DNA of 35,690 bases from Rubrivivax sp. (GCA_024641965.1 JAHECC010000020.1:1-35690); one strand, 5' to 3'; positions 25,341 through 34,926 are shown, counted from the stretch's first letter. The notes: generated by a model from the sequence alone, not told the origin. A program made the numbers and translations.

Positions 25341-26347
25341 ACAAGCCCCGACTCGCCCAGGAGATCGTGCCCGAGGGCGAGGACCGGCATGTGCAGGCCC
25401 TGCTCGACTGCATGCACGGCCTGCTGCTGAGCAAGCCTCATGCGGGTGCGATGCCGCGCGACGTGCACATCAAGATGCACGGCCTGGTGAAGGCCGAGTT
25501 CGAGGTCGACACCGAGCTGCCCGACGAACTGCGCGTCGGCCTGTTCGGTCGGCCCGGCCGCTACCCGGCGTGGATCCGATTTTCCAACGCCGACAGCAGC
25601 AACAAGCCTGACAGCGCACGCGACATCCGCGGCATGGCGATCAAGGTCATGGGCGTGGACGGCGACAAGCTGCTGCCGGGCGAAAAGCACGCGCCGACGC
25701 AGGACTTCGTGCTCATCAGCACCGACGTCTTCGCGACGCGCGACGTGCGCGGCTTTCTCGGACTGGCGCGGGCCATCATCGGCAGCATCTGGCTCAAGCT
25801 GTGGTTCTTCCTCACGCATCCGCGCGTGGCCTGGTACCTGCTGTGCCATATGCGCCGCTTCGCCAACCCGCTGCAGATCCGCTACTTCAGCACCACGCCC
25901 TACCTGTTCGGCGCGCGCGCGGTGAAGTATTCGGCCACGCCACGCAGTGCCGCACGCGATGCGATGCCCGAGCCCGCCGGAGACAACCACCTTCGTCACA
26001 CGCTGGCGCACCAGTTGCAGCGCGGCGAGGTCTGGTTCGATTTCGCGGTGCAGTTCCAGACAGATGCCGAACGCATGCCGATCGAGGACCCGCGCAAGCG
26101 TTGGTCCGAAGCGCGCTCGCCCTTCGTCAAGGTCGCAAGCCTGCGCCTGCCGCAGCAGGACTGCGACACGCCGACGCGGCGCACGCTCGGCGAGAACCTG
26201 TCCTTCACACCCTGGCACGCGTTGCCGGAGCACCGGCCGCTGGGTGGCGTCAACCGCGCCCGGCGCGTGATCTACGAGGCCATCTCGAGCCTGCGCCATG
26301 GCCGCAATGAAGTCCGGAGGAGCGAGCCCCATGGCTGGGACGACTGA
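25337..26347 (+). CDS. Catalase-family haemoprotein, candidate fatty-acid hydroperoxide enzyme
   Basis: This 336-residue protein belongs to the short catalase-related family (y4iL-like). Visible features are VHIKMHG with candidate distal His44, WIRFSNADSSNKPD and RDIRGMAIKVMG (the strongly conserved catalase core, residues 95-106), and RYFSTTPYLFG (182-192), which holds candidate axial tyrosines. Ser128 (LISTDVF) stands where catalases have the distal Asn. A hydrophobic stretch at 147-170 could insert into one membrane leaflet. Relatives include coral allene oxide synthase and the catalase-like domain fused to lipoxygenase in Anabaena, which convert fatty-acid hydroperoxides. A lipoxygenase-like gene lies in this operon, favouring such a role over H2O2 removal (inference). 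The ATG overlaps the cyclase stop. Confidence 0.83.
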   Translation: MNKPRLAQEIVPEGEDRHVQALLDCMHGLLLSKPHAGAMPRDVHIKMHGLVKAEFEVDTELPDELRVGLFGRPGRYPAWIRFSNADSSNKPDSARDIRGMAIKVMGVDGDKLLPGEKHAPTQDFVLISTDVFATRDVRGFLGLARAIIGSIWLKLWFFLTHPRVAWYLLCHMRRFANPLQIRYFSTTPYLFGARAVKYSATPRSAARDAMPEPAGDNHLRHTLAHQLQRGEVWFDFAVQFQTDAERMPIEDPRKRWSEARSPFVKVASLRLPQQDCDTPTRRTLGENLSFTPWHALPEHRPLGGVNRARRVIYEAISSLRHGRNEVRRSEPHGWDD

Positions 26348-26434
26348 GAGCGCCGCATCATGCGTACACACGACAGGTGCAAGATGCCTCTTGTCCGACT
26401 ATCGTCGGGCGAAAAGCTCCAAGGGAGCGCCCCC

Positions 26435-28837
26435 ATGAACACTGCCACCCAAGCGATGGTTCCGGCCGCCGCGCTCGACGCGCTGCGCCGCCACGATTTC
26501 GACGCCGCACTCGGCCTGCTCGACGGCGCGGCCGACGCGACGCTGGACAGCGAGACCCACGCGCTGCTTGCCGCGGCGCACTTTCGCGCAGAGCAGTACG
26601 AAGCAGCGCAACAACACTACGCGGCCGCCGTGCAAGCTGCCCCCGACACGTCGCCGCGGCTCGCCGACTGGCGCCGCATGCTGGCGCTGGCGCAGGCCAA
26701 TGCCGCCGCGGAAATCCAGGTGCACGTGCCGCCGCTGCAGTACTTCGAGCGCGAGCCCTTGCTGGCACCACCACAGGACGACGCGCACGCGCTGCCCGCA
26801 CCTCCGCCACCGCGCGGCCCGGTGTCGTTCATCCGGCGCTGGCACATCGAGCTGGGCAACGTGCTGGGCCATTTGTGCCACTGGGTCGTCTACGCGACCA
26901 CGCACCTCGTCGGCCGGCTGGCCGGCTACCGTGACGCGGTGTGGACCAACTGGTACCGGCGACCGCAGCTGCTGGCCATCCTGACGCTGGCCTACATGCG
27001 CGAGAAGCTGAATGCACACAACCTGGGCTCGAGCTACCCGCAAGGCGCGCTGGCGGCCTACCAGCTCGACGGGCAGACGCCGCCGCAGGGCGTGAGCCAC
27101 TTTCGCACCGCCGACGGCAGCTGGAACAACCTGGCCAACCCGAAGGAAGGTGCGGCCGGCACGCGCTTCCTGCGCAACGTCGAGCACACGTCGATCAGGC
27201 CCGAAGTGGGCGCGCAGCTGTTGAGCCCGAACCCGCGCGAGATCAGCCGCGCGCTGTTCAGCCGGCCCAGTGATGACAACGACCAGCCGGTGATGCAGGA
27301 AGTGCCCTTCCTGAACCTGCTGGCAGGTTGCTGGATCCAGTTCATGAACGGCGACTGGATCAACCATGGCGAGATCCGCTACGCCGACGTGATCGAGGTG
27401 CCGCTGCCCGAGGACGACGCGGCGCGCACGCGCTACTGGCAGACCAAGATGTTCGTCGGCAAGACGCAGGCCGACCCCACACGCATGAGCGGCCGCGAAG
27501 TCGCCGCCGCCAGTTCCATCAACGAGGTCACGCACTGGTGGGACGGCTCACAGATCTACGGCAGCGACCAGGCCACGCAGGACCGCCTGCGCTCAGGCGT
27601 CGGCGGCAAGCTCAGGCTCAACGCCGACGGCACGCTGCCGCGCGCGGCCAACGGCGTCGAGGACACCGGCTTCACGCGCAACTGGTGGGTCGGGCTGGCG
27701 CTGATGCACACGCTGTTCGCGCGCGAGCACAACGCCATCTGCGACCACCTGGCCGAGGCCTACCCGCAGTGGGACGACAACCGGCTGTTCAACGTGGCAC
27801 GGCTGATCAACGCCGCGGTGATGGCCAAGATCCACACCATCGAATGGACGCCGGCGATCCTGCCCAACCCGGCACTGGACGCCGGCCTGAACATGAACTG
27901 GTACGGTGGCCTGACCAACCTGTTCCGCAAGGGCAAGGCGCGCAAGACCGTCACCGAGGTCAAGATCCGCAACCCTGAGATCGGCGGCGTGGTCGGCAAC
28001 CCGGTGGACAAACACGGCCAGTTCTTCGGTCTGACCGAGGAGTTCGTCGAGGTTTACCGACTGCATTCGCTGCTGCCCGAAAACTTGGCGCTGAGCCGCC
28101 TGGGCGGCGACGCGGTCGAGCATGTGCCCTTCAGCGCGTCACGCCAGCGCGGCTCGGGCCGCATCACCGACCGCTACGCGATGAGCGATCTGCTGCATGC
28201 CTTCGGGCAACAACACCCCGGTGCGCTGGTGCTGAACAACTACCCGCGCTTCATGCAGGAGCTGAGCATTCCGGGCAACCCGTTCTTCGACATGGGCACG
28301 GTGGACATCGTGCGCGCGCGCGAACGCGGCGTGCCGCGCTACAACGAGTTTCGCCGCCAGCTGGGGCTGAACCCGATCCGCATCTTTGAGGACCTGACGG
28401 ATTCAGCCGACGACGTGCGCAAGCTCAAGGCGGTGTACGGCAGCGACCCGGCCGACGTGGAAAAGCTCGACCTGCTCGTCGGCACGCTGGCCGAAGGGCA
28501 CCGGCCCACCGGCTTCGGCTTCGGCGAGACGCTGTTCCAGATCTTCATCCTGAATGCCACGCGCCGGTTGCAGGCCGACCGCTTCTACACCGACAGCTAC
28601 AACGACGAGGTCTACACACCCGAGGGCCTGCGCTGGATCGACATGAGCGACTTCAAGACCGTGCTGCTGCGCCACCATCCCGAACTGGCAGCCACCGGGC
28701 TGGCCAACATCCGCAACGCCTTCGAGCCCTGGGACACGCAGGCCGTGCTGTCCCCGCAGCGCCACCCGTTGCGCGGCTTCGACCCCGAACTCAAGGCCGA
28801 TCCGTGGCTGGGCGATGCCCATCGCCGCGCGAGCTGA
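26435..28837 (+). CDS. Alpha-dioxygenase/cyclooxygenase-like haem peroxidase with altered distal site
   Basis: The protein has 800 residues. Residues 1-110 are TPR-like helices. The rest aligns by eye with plant and bacterial fatty-acid alpha-dioxygenases of the animal haem peroxidase superfamily: WWDGSQIYGSDQ, ALMHTLFAREHNAIC, AVMAKIHTIEWT and LTEEFVEVYRLHSLLP. The last contains catalytic-type Tyr541 and proximal His544. In the distal segment WIQFMNGDWINH, Gly306 takes the place of the distal His found in plant enzymes (WIQFMIHDW), a striking loss. No signal peptide is present, so it is cytoplasmic or membrane-associated. AGGGAG precedes ATG 26435. It lies 87 bases after the catalase-like gene and 18 before the lipoxygenase-like gene. 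The likely substrate is a fatty acid or its hydroperoxide. Confidence 0.85.
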   Translation: MNTATQAMVPAAALDALRRHDFDAALGLLDGAADATLDSETHALLAAAHFRAEQYEAAQQHYAAAVQAAPDTSPRLADWRRMLALAQANAAAEIQVHVPPLQYFEREPLLAPPQDDAHALPAPPPPRGPVSFIRRWHIELGNVLGHLCHWVVYATTHLVGRLAGYRDAVWTNWYRRPQLLAILTLAYMREKLNAHNLGSSYPQGALAAYQLDGQTPPQGVSHFRTADGSWNNLANPKEGAAGTRFLRNVEHTSIRPEVGAQLLSPNPREISRALFSRPSDDNDQPVMQEVPFLNLLAGCWIQFMNGDWINHGEIRYADVIEVPLPEDDAARTRYWQTKMFVGKTQADPTRMSGREVAAASSINEVTHWWDGSQIYGSDQATQDRLRSGVGGKLRLNADGTLPRAANGVEDTGFTRNWWVGLALMHTLFAREHNAICDHLAEAYPQWDDNRLFNVARLINAAVMAKIHTIEWTPAILPNPALDAGLNMNWYGGLTNLFRKGKARKTVTEVKIRNPEIGGVVGNPVDKHGQFFGLTEEFVEVYRLHSLLPENLALSRLGGDAVEHVPFSASRQRGSGRITDRYAMSDLLHAFGQQHPGALVLNNYPRFMQELSIPGNPFFDMGTVDIVRARERGVPRYNEFRRQLGLNPIRIFEDLTDSADDVRKLKAVYGSDPADVEKLDLLVGTLAEGHRPTGFGFGETLFQIFILNATRRLQADRFYTDSYNDEVYTPEGLRWIDMSDFKTVLLRHHPELAATGLANIRNAFEPWDTQAVLSPQRHPLRGFDPELKADPWLGDAHRRAS

Positions 28838-28855
28838 CAGGACCTGGAGCCGAGC

Positions 28856-30373
28856 ATGATCATGTGGTTCCTGCGCCGGTGGTTCTGGAACTTCTTCGGC
28901 TGGCTGAAGATGTCGCTGAACAAGCCGTTGGTCATTCCGCTGCCGGCGGGCGACGGCACGCCCATCACGCCGGTGCCGCTGCGCGAGGCCGTGCCGCAGC
29001 TCCCGATCGACACCATCCTGGTGTGCGACCCGGCGCAGATCCCGCGCGACGAATTCAACAAGGCGCAGATGCTGGTCTACAAGCTGCAGATCTGGCTGTA
29101 CTCGGCCTTCTCGCCGATGCAGGCCGGCCTGCCGCCGATCGACGCCGACCCGGTGCGCGCCTTGAACAAGGCCTACACCTGGCTGCACCGCACGCGCTTC
29201 GCGCCGCCGGAACTGCCGGCCGAATACCTGGGCAGCCCCGACCTGGGCTCGCTGGCGGTGCGCGGGCCCTATGCCTGCTACCTGCAGCGGCTGGGCGACG
29301 ACCGGTATGAATGGGACTTCAGTTCGCTCGAAGGCTACGAATTGCACGACGGCCTGCGGCCACTGGGCGTGAAGGTGTCGTTCGAGCTCAACCGCCAGCG
29401 GCGCATGCTGCAAGCCGTGCGCATCGACTGCGCCTTGGGTGCGGTGGAGGTGGGTCAGCCCGGCTGGGAGCAGGCGAAGAAGCTGGCGCTGTGCGCGGCG
29501 AGCACGCACCTGTCGCTGGTGCGCCACTTCAACGGCGTGCATCTGATTGGCGGCGCCCACCTGGCCGTGGCCACGCGCAACCAGCTGCCGCCGGCCCACC
29601 CGCTGCGCCGGCTGCTGTGGCCCTACGTCTACGCCACGCAGCAAAGCAACGACATCGTCACGCGCGGGCAGATGCTTCCCGGCGGTGATTTCGAGACCAC
29701 CTTCAGCTTCACGTTCGACGGCATGTGCAAGCTGTTCGAGGACAGCTATGCCGACTACCGCCTGGTCGTCAACGACCCCGAGTGCGATGCCAAGATCCGG
29801 GGCACCTGGCAGGCCGGTTTCGTCACGCCCTCGCAGGACATCCAGGTGGCGCTGTTCGAGGTGATGCATGCGCATGCGCGCGACTATCTGCAGCTGTACT
29901 ACGCCGAGCCCCACGCCGTTCGCAACGACGCCTCGATCGGTGCCTGGCTCGATCAGCTGAATGCGCTGATCCCGAACGGCGTGGGCGTACTGTGTTCGGA
30001 CGTCGATTTCGACAGCCTGGCACGGTTGGTGGCGCGTTTCATGTACCTGGTGACGGTGCAGCACGAGCTGCTGGGCAGCTGCATGTGGCACTACCAGCTG
30101 TGGACCCACCGCCAGCCTGTGCGCGTGTACCTGAACGGCCAGCGCGAGCCGCGGGACGTGTACCAGCGGCTGGTGAATGCGAACTACAACCTGAACGTGT
30201 CACGCCGCGCGCTGATGCATGACTTCTCCTACCTGGCGCTCGACGCGCCCGGCGCGGCGGCGATGCAGGCATTCCAGCGCAGCCTGCAGGAGCTGCAGGT
30301 ATCGATGGAGCGCTCGCCACGCGCGGTGTGGACGCTGTACCCCGGGGCGCTGAAGGTCAACATCAATGCGTAG
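28856..30373 (+). CDS. Lipoxygenase-like protein (short, atypical)
   Basis: This 505-residue protein carries the lipoxygenase iron-binding helix: RHFNGVH gives the H-x4-H pair His224/His229, followed by RNQLPPAHPLRRLLWPY, a close match to the family's R-x-L-x3-HP-x2-KLLxPH. His403 (VQHELLG) fits the third His ligand; Gly407 stands where Asn is usual. The chain ends in NINA, so the terminal carboxylate ligand would come from Ala instead of the usual Ile. It is shorter than most bacterial lipoxygenases (600-700 residues) and lacks a PLAT domain. The Trp/Phe/Arg-rich N-terminus (FLRRWFWNFFGWLK) suggests membrane binding without a cleavable signal. GGAG is six bases ahead of ATG 28856. Activity is uncertain because of the ligand changes. 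Confidence 0.8.
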   Translation: MIMWFLRRWFWNFFGWLKMSLNKPLVIPLPAGDGTPITPVPLREAVPQLPIDTILVCDPAQIPRDEFNKAQMLVYKLQIWLYSAFSPMQAGLPPIDADPVRALNKAYTWLHRTRFAPPELPAEYLGSPDLGSLAVRGPYACYLQRLGDDRYEWDFSSLEGYELHDGLRPLGVKVSFELNRQRRMLQAVRIDCALGAVEVGQPGWEQAKKLALCAASTHLSLVRHFNGVHLIGGAHLAVATRNQLPPAHPLRRLLWPYVYATQQSNDIVTRGQMLPGGDFETTFSFTFDGMCKLFEDSYADYRLVVNDPECDAKIRGTWQAGFVTPSQDIQVALFEVMHAHARDYLQLYYAEPHAVRNDASIGAWLDQLNALIPNGVGVLCSDVDFDSLARLVARFMYLVTVQHELLGSCMWHYQLWTHRQPVRVYLNGQREPRDVYQRLVNANYNLNVSRRALMHDFSYLALDAPGAAAMQAFQRSLQELQVSMERSPRAVWTLYPGALKVNINA

Positions 30374-30400
30374 CAAGAACAACATCCGGAGGCTCCGCGC

Positions 30401-31948
30401 ATGAAAAGACGATTCCTCTGGTGGGTGGTCATCGCCGGCCTGTTGCTGAGCGCGCTGTGGGTCTGGAACCACCGCTTCGGCCAGCCCGACGATTTCGCCG
30501 ACATGGCGGCGCAGTACAAATACGGCTCGACCGGCTCGGACCACCCGCTGGCGCGTGCGCCGCTGCCGTACTGGTTGTGGAAGGTGCTGCCCGAGGTCTA
30601 CCCGCCCTATCAGGTGATGCCCCGGACCGTGGCGCCGAAGAACGAAATCAAGGGCTACGGCGCCTTCGGTCTGGTCAGCGAGGCCAGCATGGAACGGCCG
30701 GTCGGCATGGCCGAGGACCAGGCGCCGCTGGAGCGGCCGATCGGTTTTTCGAAGCGCCGTGTCTTCGGCATCGACCTGGTCGGCGTCAACTGCGCCTTCT
30801 GCCACCTGAGCACCGTGCGCAAGGACGCCACGCAGGCACCGCAGGTGGTGCTGGGCGGCACCGGCAATGCCGTCGACATCGAACAGTACTTCCTGTTCCT
30901 GTTTGCCGCACTCGACGGCAAGAACCTGGACGCCGACAAGGTGATGAGTGCGGTGATCAAGGAGGCGAACCGGCAGAACCGGCCGCTGGGTTGGGTCGAC
31001 CGCCTGCTGTACCGCTACATCCTGATCCCGCTGATTCCGCGCGTACTGGCGAAGATCGAGATCGACAACTTCGATTTCATCGCGGTGAACAGCGCCACCC
31101 GGCTGCCCGACTTCGGGCCCGGGCGCGTGGACACCTGGTCGCTGTACAAGCGGATCTTCGTCGAGCCTCCGCAGCGCGACCCGATACCCGGCATCGTCGA
31201 CTTCCCGTCGATCTGGAACCAGAAGGCCCGAGCGGGCATGCGCATGCACTGGGACGGCAACACCGACATCCTCGAAGAGCGCAACATCGTTTCCGCACTG
31301 GCGGTGATCGGCAAGAACATCGGCTACCTGGACTATGCGCGGCTGACGCGCACCACCGACTGGATCTTCGGCCTGCTGCCGCCGCGCTACGTCGACCGCA
31401 TCGGCCCGGTGCGGCAGGACCTGGTGGCGCGCGGCGCGCCGCTGTTCCGCGAGCATTGCGCCGAGTGCCATGCCAGCGACGGACTGCGCATCGGCCGCGT
31501 CGAACCGCTGCAGGACCTGGGCACCAACCCGACGCGGCTGCAGGACTTCACGCCGGAGCTGGCCGCGGGGCTGAACCGCCTGGGCACCGACGAATGGAAG
31601 CTGCGCAACTTCAAGCTCCAGGACGGCTACGTCAACACGCTGCTCGACGGCATCTGGCTGCGCGCGCCATACCTGCACAACGGCTCGGTGCCGACCTTGC
31701 GCGACCTGCTGAACGAGCCCGAGCTGCGGCCGCGCCGCTTTTGCCGCGGCAACGACCTGTTCGACTCACAAAACGTCGGCTACGTCTCGACCGGCCTGCC
31801 CGGCAAGGCGGAGCTGGACTGCGGCGTGTATTTCCTCTACGACACCCAGGAAGAACACGGCGGCAACGGCAACGGCGGGCACCTGTACGGCACCGGCCTG
31901 AGCGCCGAGGACAAGGACGCGCTGATCGAATTCCTGAAGACGCAATGA
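30401..31948 (+). CDS. Membrane-anchored di-haem cytochrome c (peroxidase/dioxygenase-like)
   Basis: This 515-residue protein has an N-terminal anchor (MKRRFLWWVVIAGLLLSALW) and should face the periplasm. Two haem-c sites are visible: CAFCH (Cys131, Cys134, His135) and CAECH (Cys353, Cys356, His357). Near residue 417 the segment RAPYLHNGSVPTLRDLL is typical of the di-haem peroxidase/rubber-oxygenase group. In Pseudomonas aeruginosa, two di-haem peroxidase-like proteins are the oleate 10S-dioxygenase and diol synthase, so an oxylipin role fits the neighbours; electron transfer is the alternative. The 220-residue spacing between haem sites and the anchor differ from classical CcpA. CCGGAGG precedes ATG 30401. 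It is the last gene of the cluster, 27 bases after the lipoxygenase-like gene. Confidence 0.85.
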   Translation: MKRRFLWWVVIAGLLLSALWVWNHRFGQPDDFADMAAQYKYGSTGSDHPLARAPLPYWLWKVLPEVYPPYQVMPRTVAPKNEIKGYGAFGLVSEASMERPVGMAEDQAPLERPIGFSKRRVFGIDLVGVNCAFCHLSTVRKDATQAPQVVLGGTGNAVDIEQYFLFLFAALDGKNLDADKVMSAVIKEANRQNRPLGWVDRLLYRYILIPLIPRVLAKIEIDNFDFIAVNSATRLPDFGPGRVDTWSLYKRIFVEPPQRDPIPGIVDFPSIWNQKARAGMRMHWDGNTDILEERNIVSALAVIGKNIGYLDYARLTRTTDWIFGLLPPRYVDRIGPVRQDLVARGAPLFREHCAECHASDGLRIGRVEPLQDLGTNPTRLQDFTPELAAGLNRLGTDEWKLRNFKLQDGYVNTLLDGIWLRAPYLHNGSVPTLRDLLNEPELRPRRFCRGNDLFDSQNVGYVSTGLPGKAELDCGVYFLYDTQEEHGGNGNGGHLYGTGLSAEDKDALIEFLKTQ

Positions 31949-31961
31949 CCCGCAGCGCGGG
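31949..31961. terminator. Possible bidirectional hairpin between the cytochrome gene and argG
   Basis: CCCGC-AGC-GCGGG forms a five-base GC stem directly after the cytochrome stop and nine bases before the argG stop on the other strand. No T-run follows on either side, so intrinsic termination would be weak. It is the only hairpin in this 22-base convergent gap. Confidence 0.3.
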
Positions 31962-31970
31962 CCCGCCGGC

Positions 31971-33389
<1,419 letters not shown>

Positions 33390-33406
33390 CGTTCAGAACA
33401 ACAGAA

Positions 33407-33428
33407 TACACTGCATCCGTGTACACTG
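33407..33428 (+). promoter_or_regulatory. Repeated TACACTG sites, likely toxin-antitoxin promoter/operator
   Basis: TACACTG occurs at 33407-33413 and again at 33422-33428, 15 bases apart. The second copy is part of the palindrome GTGTACAC (33419-33426). The segment is AT-richer than its surroundings and ends 28 bases before the antitoxin start, a place typical for autoregulation of toxin-antitoxin operons. TACACT also resembles a -10 box. Confidence 0.4.
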
Positions 33429-33456
33429 TCTTCGTGCGATATCGGAGACCCAACGC

Positions 33457-33678
33457 ATGAAGAACATCACCCTCAGCGCCGACGAGCGACTCATCGAGGC
33501 GGCGCGTGAACGCGCGCGCGCCGAGAAGTCGACGCTGAACGAGCAGTTCCGGCGCTGGCTTGCCTCCTATGCCGACACCTCCGAGCGCTTGCAGCGCTAT
33601 GACAAGTTGATGCCCTCGCTGCGAGGCCAGGTCAAGGTCGGCCGCAAGCTGAGCCGGGAACAGATGAATGAGCGCTGA
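33457..33678 (+). CDS. VapB-like antitoxin
   Basis: This 73-residue protein begins MKNITLSADERLIEAARERA and continues STLNEQFRRWLASY, the strand-helix-helix pattern of ribbon-helix-helix antitoxins that go with PIN toxins. The C-terminal part (KVGRKLSREQMNER) is basic and would wrap the toxin. GGAG (33444-33447) is nine bases ahead of ATG 33457; a longer frame upstream runs through the promoter repeats and is unlikely. It overlaps the toxin gene by 11 bases, the usual antitoxin-first coupling. It should bind its own promoter, where repeats are visible. Confidence 0.8.
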   Translation: MKNITLSADERLIEAARERARAEKSTLNEQFRRWLASYADTSERLQRYDKLMPSLRGQVKVGRKLSREQMNER

Positions 33679-34090
33679 AATCTTCATCGACACCAACGTC
33701 TTCGTCTATCACCTCGACAGCAGCGACAAGCGCAAGCACCGCATTGCCGAAGGCATCGTGCGCGACGCGGTCGCAAGTGCCAACGCCTGCATCAGCTTCC
33801 AGGTAGTGCAGGAATGGCTGAACATTGCGCTGCGAAAGGCGACTGTCCCACTGACGGGCGAGCAGGCTCGCGACTATCTCGATGTGGTGCTGCTGCCGTT
33901 GATGCAGGTGTCGGCCTCGGGCGCGCTGTACCACCGCGCGCTGGATGTGCAGCAACGATGGCGCTTCGGTTTCTACGACAGCCTGATCGTCGCGGCGGCG
34001 CTCGCCGCAGGGTGCACGCGCCTGATCAGCGAAGATCTGCAGCACGGCCAGCGCATCGAAACGATGGTGGTGCACAACCCGTTCATCTGA
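33668..34090 (+). CDS. PIN-domain toxin ribonuclease (VapC family)
   Basis: This 140-residue PIN-domain protein carries the acidic metal-binding residues expected for VapC: Asp8 (FIDTNVFVY), Glu49 (VVQEWLN), Asp104 (FYDSLIVAAA) and Asp123 (LISEDLQHG). VapC toxins cut RNA, often initiator tRNA or the sarcin-ricin loop, and are held inactive by VapB. All four residues are intact, so the toxin should be active. The ATG lies inside the antitoxin gene's end. The SDR gene starts 55 bases further on and may be read from the same transcript. Confidence 0.88.
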   Translation: MSAEIFIDTNVFVYHLDSSDKRKHRIAEGIVRDAVASANACISFQVVQEWLNIALRKATVPLTGEQARDYLDVVLLPLMQVSASGALYHRALDVQQRWRFGFYDSLIVAAALAAGCTRLISEDLQHGQRIETMVVHNPFI

Positions 34091-34145
34091 CCGATGCAGG
34101 CAGGCGCAGAATCCCCGTTGCACATCAGACACAGCAGGAGAGAGC

Positions 34146-34922
34146 ATGTACAACCCCTTCGACCTGAGCGGCCGCGGCGTCGTCATCACTGGCGGCAACG
34201 GCGGCATCGGCTACGGCATGGCGCGCGCGCTGCTGGCCTCGGGCGCCTCGGTCGCGATCTGGGGCTCGAAGCCCGACAAGACCGAACTCGCCAAGGCCGC
34301 GCTGATCCAGGAATGTGGCGACGCATCGCGCGTGCACGCCTTCGTCTGTGATGTCGGCAACGAGGCGCAGGTCGAGGCCAGCTTTGCCGAATCGGTGGCG
34401 GCGCTGGGCCGCGTGCACGCCTGTTTTGCGAATGCAGGCGTGTCGAGCAAGGGCACGACGTTGCTTGACATGAGCCTGGACGAATTCCGCCGCGTGCAGC
34501 GCATCAACGTCGAAGGTGTGTTCCTGACCTTCCGCGCCGCCACACGCCACATGGCCGAGCAGGGCCAGGGCGGGTCGCTGGTGGCCACCGCCAGCACCGC
34601 GGCCATCGAAGGCGCCGCGCGCAACAGCCACTACGGCGCCTCCAAAGGCGCGGTGACGGCCTTCGTGCGCGCACTGGCGGTGGAACTGGCGCGCCACAAG
34701 ATCCGCGTCAACTCGATCCTGCCGGGCTGGATCGTCACCGACATGACCGAGCGCGCGGTGCAGAACCCAAAATTCGCCGAGGCCGTGCTGCCCCGCATCC
34801 CCGCGCGCCGCTGGGGCGAGATCGACGATTTCGGCGGCATCGCGGTGTACTTGGCCAGCGATGCCGCGGCCTACACCACCGGCGAGCAGTTCGTCATCGA
34901 CGGCGGCTACACCAAGTTCTGA
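34146..34922 (+). CDS. Short-chain dehydrogenase/reductase
   Basis: This is a 258-residue classical SDR with ITGGNGGIG near residue 15, NAGVSSKG, a Ser in TASTAAIEG, and catalytic Tyr163/Lys167 in SHYGASKGA. The C-terminal TTGEQFVIDGGYTKF is typical. The cofactor region (AIWGSKPDKT) lacks the Asp of strict NAD enzymes, so NADP is possible. The substrate is unknown; similar proteins are annotated as gluconate 5-dehydrogenase or 3-oxoacyl reductase. GGAG precedes ATG 34146. It shares only family-level similarity with the SDR at 4451-5239. The META lipoprotein gene starts four bases after its stop. Confidence 0.87.
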   Translation: MYNPFDLSGRGVVITGGNGGIGYGMARALLASGASVAIWGSKPDKTELAKAALIQECGDASRVHAFVCDVGNEAQVEASFAESVAALGRVHACFANAGVSSKGTTLLDMSLDEFRRVQRINVEGVFLTFRAATRHMAEQGQGGSLVATASTAAIEGAARNSHYGASKGAVTAFVRALAVELARHKIRVNSILPGWIVTDMTERAVQNPKFAEAVLPRIPARRWGEIDDFGGIAVYLASDAAAYTTGEQFVIDGGYTKF

Positions 34923-34926
34923 ACAG

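Noticed and set aside
21576-31948. Treating the cyclase-catalase-peroxidase cluster as an ordinary oxidative-stress operon
   Set aside because: The haem peroxidase is of the fatty-acid alpha-dioxygenase type (WWDGSQIYG, VYRLHSLLP) and the next gene has a lipoxygenase iron motif; neither belongs to H2O2 defence.
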